NCBI GenBank assembly: GCA_046199005.1
Contig: CP176050.1
Coordinates: forward strand, 496,001-560,000
DNA length: 64,000 nt
Direction of reading: 5' to 3'
Source of the DNA: Ascidiimonas sp046199005
Lineage (GTDB): Bacteria > Bacteroidota > Bacteroidia > Flavobacteriales > Flavobacteriaceae
Within the stretch, counting starts at the first letter, position 1. Each line of letters starts with the position of its first letter. The notes beneath the pieces are model-generated. The model did no database searches and was not told where the DNA came from. It was given only the letters and a program-made list of their open reading frames with translations. The position numbers and the translations under genes are program-made. Shown here piece after piece: positions 46,767 to 56,745 of this stretch.

Positions 46767-46800
46767 AAAAAAAACACCCGGTCTATACAAGATCCGGGTG
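46767..46800. terminator. Bidirectional terminator between convergent genes
   Basis: CACCCGG (46775-46781) pairs with CCGGGTG (46794-46800), 7-bp stem, with an eight-A run before it (T-run on the minus strand). It ends the minus-strand repeat-protein gene and may also end the PorP transcript. Confidence 0.8.
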
Positions 46801-46838
46801 CTTCGTTCAAGGGAAGTCTCACAAACCTTCCCTTCACA

Positions 46839-49800
46839 TTATTGAATCACGATTTTACGTGAAACACTTTTTCCTTTTTCATCTATTATTCTTAATAAGT
46901 AGATACCCGATGGTAGTGATGCTACATCCAGGGTGTTGGTTTGCGATACGAAACTGGTTCTTGCGCTAAGGTCATTACCACTTAGGTCGTACACAAAAAA
47001 TTGTAATTCATCAGTCATAGTTCCCTTAAAGTCCAGATTGATTATATCTCTCGCCGGAATAGGAAACAAAGATACTTTCTGAATACTGCCACTGGTACTT
47101 TCGTTTCGTAGCACACGAACCGGGTTTGAAAGGTCGTAACACCCTTCCAGATCGGTGGTTGCATTGTTGCCAGCTTCGAGTCCGGTAAGTCCATCGGCAA
47201 AACTCAAATGCCAGATCAGGCATACCCCGGGACCGGCTCCGTCGAAGTCGACAGCTTCCGGTGTTGGGGGAAGTCCTAATATGTTTCCGTTTTCATCGGT
47301 TACTACCCACTGGGAATTGGCTCCTGAGTTTCCTTCCAGGGTAATACTAGAGACATTGTCTGCGATACCATCTCCGACCGTAAAAGTATAAGGTCCGCCT
47401 TTTAAGATTCCGCCATTAGGCTGATTGCGATACACCCGAATGGAATTTGACAGATCAAAATCACCTACCAGATCGGTGGTCGCATTATTACCAGGTTCTA
47501 AGCCGGTAAGTCCATCGGCAAAACTGATGTGCCAGATCAGACAAACACCGGGTCCTGCTCCGTCAAAGTCAACAGCCGAAGGCATCGGCGGAAGCCCGAG
47601 GATATTCCCCTGTTCATCCGTGACGATCCATCCCGAATTAGGTCCTGAGTTTCCTTCTAAAGTAATTCCTGAAACATTATCGGGTGTTCCGTCGCCTACG
47701 CAGAACTCAAAAGGTCCGCCAGCGATCTCACCACCTTCGATAGCCTCGATTCGGTAAACCCTTACCGGGTCTGAGAAATCAAAACACCCTTTCAGATCGG
47801 TGGTTGCATTGTTGCCAGCTTCGAGTCCGGTAAGTCCGTCGGCAAAACTCAAATGCCAGATCAGACATACTCCCGGTCCGGCTCCATCAAAATCGACAGC
47901 TTCCGGTGTAGGAGGAAGTCCTAAAATAGTTCCGTTTTCATCGGTGACCACCCACTGCGAATTGGCTCCTGAGTTTCCTTCCAGGGTGATATTGGATACA
48001 TTGTCTACGATACCATCTCCGACCGTAAAAGTATAAGGTCCACCTTTAAGGATTCCGCCATTCGGCTGATTGCGATAGACACGAATCGCATTCGAAAGAT
48101 CAAAGTCTCCCACCAAATCGGTGGTCGCATTATTACCCGGTTCTAATCCGGTAAGACCATCCTCAAAACTGATATGCCAGATTAAACATACACCCGGTCC
48201 TGCACCGTCAAAATCAACAGCCGAAGGCATGGGCGGAAGCCCGAGGATGTTCCCCTGTTCATCGGTTACGATCCATCCAGAGTTAGGTCCTGAGTTTCCT
48301 TCTAAAGTAATCCCGGAGACATTATCCGGTGTACCATCGCCTACGCAGAACTCAAAAGGTCCGCCTGCGATCTCACCACCTTCAATCGCTTCACGACGAT
48401 AGACTCGTATCGGATCAGAGAAATCAAAACACCCTTTCAGATCGGTGGTTGCATTGTTGCCTGGTTCAAGTCCGGTAAGTCCATCAGCGAAACTCAAATG
48501 CCAGATCAGGCATACCCCGGGACCTGCACCATCAAAGTCGACAGCTTCCGGTGTAGGAGGAAGTCCTAAAATAGTTCCGTTTTCATCGGTGACCACCCAC
48601 TGCGAATTGGCTCCTGAGTTTCCTTCCAGGGTGATATTGGATACATTATCGGGAATACCATCTCCAACCGTAAAAGTATAGGGTCCTCCTTTAAGGATCC
48701 CGCCATTAGGCTGATTGCGATACACCCGAATGGAATTTGACAGATCAAAGTCTCCCACCAAATCTGTGGTTGCATTGTTTCCAGCTTCGAGTCCGGTAAG
48801 ACCATCAGCAAAACTTATATGCCAGATCAGACAAACACCCGGTCCTGCTCCGTCAAAGTCAACAGCCGAAGGCATCGGCGGAAGCCCGAGGATGTTCCCC
48901 TGTTCATCGGTTACGATCCATTGCGAATTGGCTCCTGAATTTCCTTCCAGAGTAATCCCGGACACATTATCCGGTGTTCCATCGCCTACGCAGAACTCAA
49001 AAGGTCCGCCGGCAATCTCACCACCTTCAATTGCTTCACGACGATAGACTCGTATCGGATCTGAGAAATCAAAACACCCTTCCAGATCGGTGGTTGCATT
49101 GTTGCCTGGTTCGAGTCCGGTAAGTCCGTCGGCAAAACTTAAATGCCAGATCAGGCAAACCCCGAGTCCGGCTCCGTCAAAATCGACAGCTTCCGGATTT
49201 TCAGGCAAGCCCAGAATAACGCCTTCCTCGTCTGTCACCACCCATTGAAAATTAAGTCCTTTTTCATTCCGTACCGTTACCCATACGTTATCAGGTTCAC
49301 CGTCACCTACTACAAACTCAAACGGTCCACCTTCGATAACTCCACCATCAGGATCATTACGATTCACCACAATTTCATTTGAAAGGTCAAAGTTTCCGGT
49401 TACATCCTGTAAATATTTTCCTCTTTGCAATCCGTTTACTTCATCATAAGAGATATGATAAATTCGACATACACCTTCATTCGTAAAAGTGAAATAGGGA
49501 TTGAATTCAACCTGAATTATTTTTCCGCCATCATCTGTTAATACCCATCTTTTGTTTTCGCCGACGGCTCCTTCTACCGATACATTTATACGCACTTCGC
49601 CATCTACCAAACAGATATTGGTGTCATCATTGGTGCTGATCTCTCCTCCGTTAAGTGCTTCTTCCCGATACACACGTACAGGTTCTGAAAAGTCATAACA
49701 ACCTTCTAAATCGGTTAGCGCATTATTTCCTACTTGAAGACCCGTTAGATCATTGGTATGAGAGAGATGCCATACAAGACATACACCACCTCCGGCACCA

Positions 49801-50450
49801 TCGAAGTTTACCTGCTCCGGATCCTGAGGAATTCCAAGAATAGTACCTTCTTTATCTGTGATCACCCATTTGAACTGGGTTCCTTTTTCATTGCGAACGG
49901 TCACCCAGATGTTGTCTTCAATGCCATCACCTACTGTAAAATGAAAAGGGCCACCTTCAATAGTACCGCCTTCCGGTTGGTTGCGATAGACGCGAATGGA
50001 ATTCGACAGATCGAAGTCACCCACCAAATCGGTAGTTGTGTTATTACCCGGTTCGAGTCCGGAAAGTCCATCGGCAAAGCTCAAATGCCAGATCAGACAT
50101 ACTCCCGGCCCGGCACCATCGAAGTCTACAGCTTCCGGTGTTGGCGGAAGCCCTAAGATCTTTCCATTTTCATCGGTTACGATCCACTGTGAATTAGGCC
50201 CTGAGTTTCCTTGAAGAACTACTCCCGATACCTTATCGGGAATACCATCTCCTACGCAGAACTCAAAAGGTCCTCCTGTAATTTCACCACCATCGAGTCG
50301 AAACTCGTGGTTTGTCTTTTCTACAAGCTCTGATGCTTTGCTATGTTCAAGAGGTGTCAAAAGCAAAGCGATGATCAGAACAGAAAACCATTCAGGAAAG
50401 AAAAATAGTCTCTCCTTCTTATGGGTTGTTGCTGGTAATTTTTTTTTCAT
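46839..50450 (-). CDS. Ten-repeat secreted protein, T9SS type A sorted
   Basis: About 1203 residues. An N-terminal hydrophobic segment (FSVLIIALLLTPLEHSKA) is a signal-type anchor. About ten tandem modules of 100-107 residues follow, each beginning GGxIxGGPFxFxVGDGxPDN, continuing with a W-V-T-D-E-x-G-x-I-L-G-L-P core and ending DFDGAGxGVCLIWHxSFADGL and YDLSNPVRV-like strands. Modules 5-10 alternate two subtypes (GGEIAGGPFEFC and GGILKGGPYTFT) that are nearly identical. The last 80 residues are a type A sorting domain. The ATG at 50450 is preferred to the upstream 50477. The function is unknown; surface display is inferred. Confidence 0.88.
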   Translation of the reverse strand: MKKKLPATTHKKERLFFFPEWFSVLIIALLLTPLEHSKASELVEKTNHEFRLDGGEITGGPFEFCVGDGIPDKVSGVVLQGNSGPNSQWIVTDENGKILGLPPTPEAVDFDGAGPGVCLIWHLSFADGLSGLEPGNNTTTDLVGDFDLSNSIRVYRNQPEGGTIEGGPFHFTVGDGIEDNIWVTVRNEKGTQFKWVITDKEGTILGIPQDPEQVNFDGAGGGVCLVWHLSHTNDLTGLQVGNNALTDLEGCYDFSEPVRVYREEALNGGEISTNDDTNICLVDGEVRINVSVEGAVGENKRWVLTDDGGKIIQVEFNPYFTFTNEGVCRIYHISYDEVNGLQRGKYLQDVTGNFDLSNEIVVNRNDPDGGVIEGGPFEFVVGDGEPDNVWVTVRNEKGLNFQWVVTDEEGVILGLPENPEAVDFDGAGLGVCLIWHLSFADGLTGLEPGNNATTDLEGCFDFSDPIRVYRREAIEGGEIAGGPFEFCVGDGTPDNVSGITLEGNSGANSQWIVTDEQGNILGLPPMPSAVDFDGAGPGVCLIWHISFADGLTGLEAGNNATTDLVGDFDLSNSIRVYRNQPNGGILKGGPYTFTVGDGIPDNVSNITLEGNSGANSQWVVTDENGTILGLPPTPEAVDFDGAGPGVCLIWHLSFADGLTGLEPGNNATTDLKGCFDFSDPIRVYRREAIEGGEIAGGPFEFCVGDGTPDNVSGITLEGNSGPNSGWIVTDEQGNILGLPPMPSAVDFDGAGPGVCLIWHISFEDGLTGLEPGNNATTDLVGDFDLSNAIRVYRNQPNGGILKGGPYTFTVGDGIVDNVSNITLEGNSGANSQWVVTDENGTILGLPPTPEAVDFDGAGPGVCLIWHLSFADGLTGLEAGNNATTDLKGCFDFSDPVRVYRIEAIEGGEIAGGPFEFCVGDGTPDNVSGITLEGNSGPNSGWIVTDEQGNILGLPPMPSAVDFDGAGPGVCLIWHISFADGLTGLEPGNNATTDLVGDFDLSNSIRVYRNQPNGGILKGGPYTFTVGDGIADNVSSITLEGNSGANSQWVVTDENGNILGLPPTPEAVDFDGAGPGVCLIWHLSFADGLTGLEAGNNATTDLEGCYDLSNPVRVLRNESTSGSIQKVSLFPIPARDIINLDFKGTMTDELQFFVYDLSGNDLSARTSFVSQTNTLDVASLPSGIYLLRIIDEKGKSVSRKIVIQ
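47100..49035 (-). repeat. Higher-order 645-bp tandem repeat inside the secreted-protein gene
   Basis: A two-module unit (types A plus B, 215 codons) recurs three times; equivalent points lie at 47701, 48346 and 48991, exactly 645 bp apart. High identity across kilobase stretches indicates recent duplication or gene conversion. Confidence 0.92.
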
Positions 50451-50534
50451 TAGAATTGATTTAATTATTTGTGCCACTTTTAAGTAACATGGGTTTCTGA
50501 ATTATAAAGTACGTTTGTCTTTATGATGATCCGG

Positions 50535-50580
50535 TCACAAAAAGATCAACTTTGATCGCAGGTTTGTTACTATTTTGTGA
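50535..50580. promoter_or_regulatory. Nested inverted repeats between divergent genes
   Basis: A perfect GATCAA-CT-TTGATC palindrome (50544-50557) lies inside TCACAAAA (50535-50542) and TTTTGTGA (50573-50580). It sits in the 249-bp region between the secreted repeat protein and the two-component system, so a regulator-binding site is plausible. Confidence 0.4.
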
Positions 50581-50699
50581 TGTTTTCGACTCAAGAAGAA
50601 GAGGAATTTTTTAAATCCCTTTTAAGCTGTGAGAAAATCAGGGACATTTATGAAATTAACATTGTGATCTTTATGTGATACTTTTTAGTTTTATTCGTA

Positions 50700-51398
50700 A
50701 TGGAAATGAAAAAAATACTGATCATAGAAGACGATCCTGAAATTGTCCAGCTACTTGGGATACATTTAGCAGATTATATGTATCAAACAGAGGTAGCAAA
50801 GGATGGAAAAATGGGTTTAGCATTGGCACTTGAACAAGACTTTGATCTGGTGTTGCTTGATCTTACCCTGCCTGAAATGGATGGAGTAGAGGTCTGTAAG
50901 GCGCTGCGGGCTGTAAAAAACACTCCTATCATCATGCTTACCGCGAGAACTGAAGAAATAGACCGGGTACTTGGGTTGGAAATGGGGGCAGACGATTATA
51001 TAACCAAGCCTTTCAGCATCAGGGAGTTGTTAGCAAGGATTAAAGCAGTACTTCGAAGAACCAATAACGGAAGCAGCAAGCCCGAAAATTCAAATCTGAT
51101 CACTGCCGGATCTCTTAAGATTGATGTAGACAAAAGAAAAGTACTTCACGACAAACAGAAAGTAGAATTGTCTCCTAAAGAATTCGAACTGTTAGTACTT
51201 ATGGCTTCTAATCCCGGTAGAAACTATACGAGAGCAGAACTCTTAAATATTATTTGGGGGTATAATTTTGAGGGATATGATCACACGGTGAATTCTCATA
51301 TCAATCGCCTTCGTGCTAAAATTGAATCAGATATGGCAAATCCAACTTACATTTTAACGACCTGGGGGGTCGGTTATAAGTTTAATGAAGATCTATGA
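50700..51398 (+). CDS. OmpR/PhoB-type response regulator
   Basis: A 232-residue regulator. The receiver domain has the acidic pair at Asp11/Asp12, phosphoacceptor Asp54 (LVLLDLTLPEMDG), the conserved Thr in IIMLTARTEE and the Lys of DDYITKPFS. The C-terminal winged helix (KVELSPKEFELLVLMASNPG to VGYKF) binds DNA. Its stop codon overlaps the kinase start by 4 bp (ATGA), so the pair is translationally coupled. The target genes are unknown; the divergent secreted repeat gene is one candidate. Confidence 0.94.
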   Translation: MEMKKILIIEDDPEIVQLLGIHLADYMYQTEVAKDGKMGLALALEQDFDLVLLDLTLPEMDGVEVCKALRAVKNTPIIMLTARTEEIDRVLGLEMGADDYITKPFSIRELLARIKAVLRRTNNGSSKPENSNLITAGSLKIDVDKRKVLHDKQKVELSPKEFELLVLMASNPGRNYTRAELLNIIWGYNFEGYDHTVNSHINRLRAKIESDMANPTYILTTWGVGYKFNEDL

Positions 51399-52900
51399 AG
51401 ACGGTAAAAAACGAAAAAGTACTCACGCCCAAACTAGTGATAAAGCTATGGATCGCTTTTATAAGCATTATAGTTCTCATGGGTATATCTTATATCTTGA
51501 TTACCGGATATTACACCCGTGAACACAACCAGGCAACCATTCAAAAATTGCATGCAGGAGTCGCAGATCATATTATAGATGAAAAGTTTAAAGATGCCTC
51601 TCCCTTTTTAGAGAATGGCGAAGTAAATAAAGCTTTGTTTGGCGACCTGATGCATGATATGATGGCGGTTAACCGAAGTATTGAGGTGTATTTACTGGAT
51701 GAAAAAGGATTGATTCTGTATTCTGTAGTGTTGGATCATGATGAAAATTCACCTTCAAATCGAGTTTCTTTAACACCTATTGAACATTTTATAGCAACCG
51801 GCGGGCAGGAATTTATATTAGGAGACGACCCAAGAGCTAAAGATGAACAAAAAATATTCTCTGCAGCCAGGTTTGAAAGTAATGGCAAGAACGGATATTT
51901 ATATATAATTCTTGCAGGTCAAGATCTCAAATCCGTTAGCAGTACACTTTTTGGCACCTACTTTACCAGGCTTGGCGGAGGTGCTTTACTACTATCGATG
52001 ATCTTTGCAGCCCTTTTGGGCTTTTTGAGTATCTGGTTCTTTACCAAAAATCTGAGACTCATTTTACGTACCGTCAAAAGATTTCAGGCGGGTGATTTAC
52101 AAGCGAGAATTTCGAATCCGGAAAAATCGGATATTGCCGTATTCGCCACATCGTTTAACCAGATGGCAGATACGATCACCGAAAATATCGAAAAGATAAA
52201 ATCTGTAGATGCATTAAGAAGAGAATTGATTGCTAACGTATCTCACGATCTGCGCACCCCGCTTGCTATTTTAAAAGGATATGCAGAAACATTGCAGATG
52301 AAAAAAGCTTCTTTATCGCCGGAGGAACAAAATGAATATTTAAACATTATTCAAGGGAATGTAGATAGATTATCGAGGCTTATTGATCAACTGTTTCAAT
52401 ACTCTAAGCTGGAAGCAGAGCAAGTAACTCCTATCATGGAGCCATTTTCAATTACGGAGTTGTCTCATGATCTTATGGCTAAGTTCAATTTGATTGCCGC
52501 ACAAAAGAATGTAAAACTCGCTTTGGAAAATCCCAGTGACAATTGTATGGTATATGCTGATATAAGTCTGATGGAACGCGTACTCCAAAATCTGATTGAA
52601 AATGCGCTTAAGTATACCGAAGAGGGAGGAAGTGTCACACTTTCCATTGTTCAAAATCAGAATGATACCGTAGAAGTGAAAATCACCGATACCGGAGATG
52701 GCATTCCCGAGAAAGAACAACCCTATATTTTTGACCGATACAAACAGATTAATCCTGATGGTCGAAAACAGGGTACCGGACTTGGTTTGGCGATCGTGAA
52801 AAAAATCATGGACCTGCACAACACCACAATTACAGTTTTGAGTATTCCCAGACAAGGTAGTTCTTTCTCTTTTAGATTGCCCTCTTATCAGGTTTCTTAA
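51395..52900 (+). CDS. Membrane sensor histidine kinase
   Basis: A 501-residue kinase: two transmembrane helices (about 15-35 and about 190-215), a periplasmic sensory loop between them with no recognised fold, a HAMP-like linker (KRFQAGDLQARI), the dimerisation/phosphoacceptor helix with His284 (NVSHDLRTPLAILKGYAE), and the ATP-binding core with N-box LMERVLQNLIENALKYT, G1 DTGDGIPE and G2 GTGLGLAIVKKIM. It is partner of the upstream response regulator. The stimulus is unknown. Confidence 0.94.
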   Translation: MKTVKNEKVLTPKLVIKLWIAFISIIVLMGISYILITGYYTREHNQATIQKLHAGVADHIIDEKFKDASPFLENGEVNKALFGDLMHDMMAVNRSIEVYLLDEKGLILYSVVLDHDENSPSNRVSLTPIEHFIATGGQEFILGDDPRAKDEQKIFSAARFESNGKNGYLYIILAGQDLKSVSSTLFGTYFTRLGGGALLLSMIFAALLGFLSIWFFTKNLRLILRTVKRFQAGDLQARISNPEKSDIAVFATSFNQMADTITENIEKIKSVDALRRELIANVSHDLRTPLAILKGYAETLQMKKASLSPEEQNEYLNIIQGNVDRLSRLIDQLFQYSKLEAEQVTPIMEPFSITELSHDLMAKFNLIAAQKNVKLALENPSDNCMVYADISLMERVLQNLIENALKYTEEGGSVTLSIVQNQNDTVEVKITDTGDGIPEKEQPYIFDRYKQINPDGRKQGTGLGLAIVKKIMDLHNTTITVLSIPRQGSSFSFRLPSYQVS

Positions 52901-52925
52901 ATGAACGTGATAAGTGCAGCTAAAT

Positions 52926-54323
52926 TTAGATGGAGTTGATATAAAGATAGGTGTCTGTCACCAGTTGTTCTTCACTTTCAAGAATTGTTTCATCTTGATC
53001 TTGTACCCTAGTTTTAAAGGTCACAGTAGCATCCTTATCCTTTTCAAAAGCAAGCGTTTTAAGTAATGCGTCTTCTTTAGTAAAGGTAATTACCTCCCGG
53101 GTAGTTTTTCCGTTCAAGAGGAAAGATAATTCTACAATTAAGGAGGCTTTATTGTTTTCACTCAACAACGCATCGTTTACTTCAATATCAAGTGTAAATA
53201 GTTCGGTTTTAAGATCTTTTATTGGAGTGGTGATATCAATAATCGATGTACAGTCTGGTTTATCAATCCATTCATAGACTTCTCTTGTTCCCTTGTTTGA
53301 GATTTCAGAAATCCGGTAACGCATGGGCTTGCTTACCTGCACTGCGTATGGAAAGTTCATGTAGCGGGTATGAATATCAACATCTTTTTGTGTAAATCTG
53401 ATGATTACCGATACAGGTTTGTTTGCATTCACGCTTACGGCTTCAATTTCTACTGTCTTTAAATACAGATCAGGACGCAGATTCTGAGAAAAATCATAAC
53501 ATTTTATTTCCAAGGCAGCGTAGGAAGGAGGGATGCCTTCATTAAGATCTACCTGTTTGATAGCTTCGGGATACTTCTCCAGATCTATATCAATGGTGAT
53601 CGCATCGCTATTGATTAAAACATTAGTGAGTTCCTGTTCGTTTTCTTTGGCTTCCGGTGCTTCTGTAATTCCTGTAAATTCTTTTGATCCGCTTACTTCT
53701 TCTGAACTTGCCGGAAGCATTGTTGAATAATAACTATAGCTTAGGCTTATCCCTAAGGTTCCATTCGTTAATTGTTCATTAAGTAATTGAGATTCAAATT
53801 TAGTAAGACGTGTTGTAAAATAACGTTTACTCCAATAGGCCGTATTTGAATTATAGCCGTTTTTGTCCTCTGCTTGCGTAGAATTTTCAGAACCTATCGG
53901 CTTAGAGCCATTTTCATCGCTCGTTTTTGGTAAAATAAGGCGGGTTGCAATATGTGAAAGCGGCAAAGGTTTGAGCTGGCATCTTCCTAGTTCTTTGATG
54001 ATCAGTTTTCGGGTTTGGGGAGCTAATTTTTCCATTTCAACGCCAAACTGAACAAGACTGCTGTAATTTTTAGTGCCTATGTCTGCGTTGCACTTGTTTC
54101 CGGTATACCTTAAATCTAAAAACTGAAACTCAGGCTTTCCGGTACCGTCTGTCGCCAAGGTGAGTTTTCCTGGCTCGTAATAATATAAAAGAGGGTCTTT
54201 TGCATCTTGATAGATCACAACATTTTCAATGATCCTTTTACTATCCTGTTTGGGTTGTCCTAAGCATGGATAAGGTAAAAATAACATTAATAAAATACCT
54301 GTCAAAGACCTCAAAACCCTCAT
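52926..54323 (-). CDS. Exported protein of the uncharacterised operon (member 7)
   Basis: A 465-residue protein with a signal peptide (residues 1-22, ending CLGQ). Near residue 47 it has LLYYYEPGKLTLATDGTGKP followed by EFQFLDLRY, the same order as the Y-x-L-P/strand/G-x-P-E-F-x-F-L-x-Y region of the three proteins at 58.9-63.7 kb. It appears to be a divergent member without the GG-x-L-H segment. No enzyme motif is seen. It is the last gene of the minus-strand run, 10 bp behind the next upstream gene, and its 3' end faces the histidine kinase gene. Confidence 0.75.
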   Translation of the reverse strand: MRVLRSLTGILLMLFLPYPCLGQPKQDSKRIIENVVIYQDAKDPLLYYYEPGKLTLATDGTGKPEFQFLDLRYTGNKCNADIGTKNYSSLVQFGVEMEKLAPQTRKLIIKELGRCQLKPLPLSHIATRLILPKTSDENGSKPIGSENSTQAEDKNGYNSNTAYWSKRYFTTRLTKFESQLLNEQLTNGTLGISLSYSYYSTMLPASSEEVSGSKEFTGITEAPEAKENEQELTNVLINSDAITIDIDLEKYPEAIKQVDLNEGIPPSYAALEIKCYDFSQNLRPDLYLKTVEIEAVSVNANKPVSVIIRFTQKDVDIHTRYMNFPYAVQVSKPMRYRISEISNKGTREVYEWIDKPDCTSIIDITTPIKDLKTELFTLDIEVNDALLSENNKASLIVELSFLLNGKTTREVITFTKEDALLKTLAFEKDKDATVTFKTRVQDQDETILESEEQLVTDTYLYINSI

Positions 54324-54333
54324 TTATCCGATA

Positions 54334-56718
54334 TTAGTTTTCGTTTTCTTCTGTTTGTTCATTCTCCTTTTTCTCTTCATTTTTTTTCTTACCATTAAGG
54401 AGGCCGTCTAGCAATTCTTTGCCTTTTTCAATAAGATCGTCGGTTTTCTTATCAATAATCGAATCTTTCGTCTGTTCCAGTTCATCCATTTGTGATGCGG
54501 GAAACAACTCATCCAACTGACTTTCGCCCAATACCAGTAAGGCAGTCTTACCTTTTTTCCATTTACTGGTTTTTACTTTTCCGTTCTTAAGTATCTTAAC
54601 TACTTGATAATCAAATGAGAGTTCCTCATCTTCCGGAACATATAGCTTAATACCTTCGAGTGCCTGGTTATCTTCTGTGATACTTAGTGGCGGGAAAGTG
54701 ATCTCGTTCACTCCGTTAGGATCTGCCTGTATCGATTTGATCATAAGTTTCATAGAATGTGCATCGGTGTATTCTAACGCATTTAGCACCTGAATCTCAA
54801 TGTTACTTACTTGGCTTCCGGAAGTACCGCCTATTATTTTGCGTTTCACTTCTTGATTACATTCGTTACAATCTGTATTAAGAGAGTAATCTATCCAAAC
54901 TTCTAAAATAGGATTTCCGGTGGTTAGCTTATTCCGTACAGTTTCATCGGGATTAAAAGAGCCTTCCACGGCAATTTCTTCAGTCTCAATAGGGATATTT
55001 TCGAAATAGCGGTAGTTTCCGCGTTTTCTAAGAGCCACGATATTGTAAGGAATCATTGGATAGTCTAAGGTATTGGTCCATCCGTCAAGCAGATCATTTA
55101 CATTATCAAATTGTATTTTTCCAAAGGTCACCGGAGAATTTACTTCAAGGTTTACCGGTACGCTGATCACGGTAGATTCATCTCCGTAGGGTCTGAATTC
55201 GAGGTTTACATTTACACCTACATTGTTGAGCATAGCACCTACAAAATCATCTACATTACTATCCATTCGCCAGTCGAGTATGATGGGTTTATGATAATCA
55301 GAAGGAACACTTGCGTTGATGCTTTCTTCTTTTACATTGAAATTGGTGAGGGTAGCTCCAAAGGCTACTTTTGGCACATCTCTCAGGTCCATTGGCATGA
55401 GTTTTATCGGTTTGCGCAATTTGGCTGCAAGCAGGCTTTCAGCCAGGTCAATTTCTTTATTGCTTATATGCGGAGTAAGCTCTGCATTGATAAGCACGCT
55501 GCCATTGCCTTCTTCTGATGACATATAATACACATTAAATGCGTATTCATTGTTTTTCCGGTCCCACATAAGGGTATACTCTGCCGGGAAATAATAGAGC
55601 ACATTCGAATAAGGATTTTTATCCTTATACAATTTTCTGAAAACGTTGAGCTTCTCAAAAAACGACTCGTAGGCATCGCCTTCTAAAACGGATTCCAGAT
55701 CTTCATATTTCGTAATATCAGGTCCCTGGCGTTCCATATTAGATGATGAATTGCCCGTGCTTATAGGATAATATTTTACCAAACCTATATTTTTAAGCCC
55801 CGTATTATTTACCGTCTTCGGAGTTTCTTTTTTAATAACCACAGGAGGTTTGCGAACAATAACCTTCCCTTTGGGTATTTCATAGATAATTTGTCGGTTT
55901 AAAATATCTCCTGCATTGAGCAGGTTGTAAGCCTCATTACCTTTTAACAGGGATTTATTTTCATTATAAACAGTCCATTTCCCGGAAGCATACCAAACAC
56001 CAATAGGGTTATTGAAGTTCTTACGTGAACCTTGTGAATTAAAGGTGGTAAAGATCAGACTGCTTTTTTTTCCATTGCTCTTTGGATGGTCTACATAGGT
56101 AATGTGTCCTTTCTTCGAGCTAGGAGTTACCTGATGTTTAAATATAGCAGAGTGGATCAGAATATTAAATTTTGCACCGGTAGGAATGGGTTTCCCATTG
56201 GTATTAAAAATATACCAGCTACCGGAAAAGTAACCTACTCCTGTCGGATTTGGATTATAGGGGCCTCTTAATCCGTAATTAGGTGTGATTAAAAAGGCCG
56301 CATTGGGTTTTCCGTTTAAGGCCGGATGATTTAGTTTGGTAGCACCCTGCATAAAAGTATTAGCAGCAGCAGTATGGGTAAATACATTGTTGCTTTTATC
56401 CAGTATTAATACATTAAATCGTGTGTTAGGTTTTAATGGTTGTCTATTCTGATTGTAAATCGTCCATTTTTTTCCATTATACCAAACGCCAATGGCATTG
56501 GTATGGTAGGGACCATTCTTACCATAGTCATGTGTTACAAAAAGTATTTTATCTTTTTTACCTGTGGTATTCCCGTTGGTAATTGCAGTGATATGACCAC
56601 TGGTGTTTTCTGCGGTAGCAATATGCTTAATGGCCTGCTGAGCATTTATACCGATGGTTCCTGCCATCAGCATAAATAATAAACTCAGCATTAACGGTGT
56701 ATTTATATGTGTTTTCAT
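54334..56718 (-). CDS. Exported protein with three GVWY repeats plus a divergent family domain (member 6)
   Basis: A 794-residue protein with a signal peptide (residues 1-26, ending GINAQ). Three repeats lie at about 27-275, each with an F-x-T strand, GPYxxNxxGVxY, W-x-I/V-Y/F-N and FN-x-LI (for example IGVWYNGKKWTIYNQN). They resemble repeats I have seen only in uncharacterised proteins. About residue 368 begins LYYFPAEYTLMW with a strand resembling the operon's shared domain. The C-terminal tail is Lys/Glu-rich. It is encoded in the tight minus-strand run; the function is unknown. Confidence 0.75.
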   Translation of the reverse strand: MKTHINTPLMLSLLFMLMAGTIGINAQQAIKHIATAENTSGHITAITNGNTTGKKDKILFVTHDYGKNGPYHTNAIGVWYNGKKWTIYNQNRQPLKPNTRFNVLILDKSNNVFTHTAAANTFMQGATKLNHPALNGKPNAAFLITPNYGLRGPYNPNPTGVGYFSGSWYIFNTNGKPIPTGAKFNILIHSAIFKHQVTPSSKKGHITYVDHPKSNGKKSSLIFTTFNSQGSRKNFNNPIGVWYASGKWTVYNENKSLLKGNEAYNLLNAGDILNRQIIYEIPKGKVIVRKPPVVIKKETPKTVNNTGLKNIGLVKYYPISTGNSSSNMERQGPDITKYEDLESVLEGDAYESFFEKLNVFRKLYKDKNPYSNVLYYFPAEYTLMWDRKNNEYAFNVYYMSSEEGNGSVLINAELTPHISNKEIDLAESLLAAKLRKPIKLMPMDLRDVPKVAFGATLTNFNVKEESINASVPSDYHKPIILDWRMDSNVDDFVGAMLNNVGVNVNLEFRPYGDESTVISVPVNLEVNSPVTFGKIQFDNVNDLLDGWTNTLDYPMIPYNIVALRKRGNYRYFENIPIETEEIAVEGSFNPDETVRNKLTTGNPILEVWIDYSLNTDCNECNQEVKRKIIGGTSGSQVSNIEIQVLNALEYTDAHSMKLMIKSIQADPNGVNEITFPPLSITEDNQALEGIKLYVPEDEELSFDYQVVKILKNGKVKTSKWKKGKTALLVLGESQLDELFPASQMDELEQTKDSIIDKKTDDLIEKGKELLDGLLNGKKKNEEKKENEQTEENEN

Positions 56719-56745
56719 CTTTTTTAATTTATAATTAAGTAGCTA

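Noticed and set aside
47155..49047. Series of plus-strand open frames of 78-110 codons that look alike
   Set aside because: They recur with the repeats of the minus-strand secreted protein and only mirror its repeat structure.
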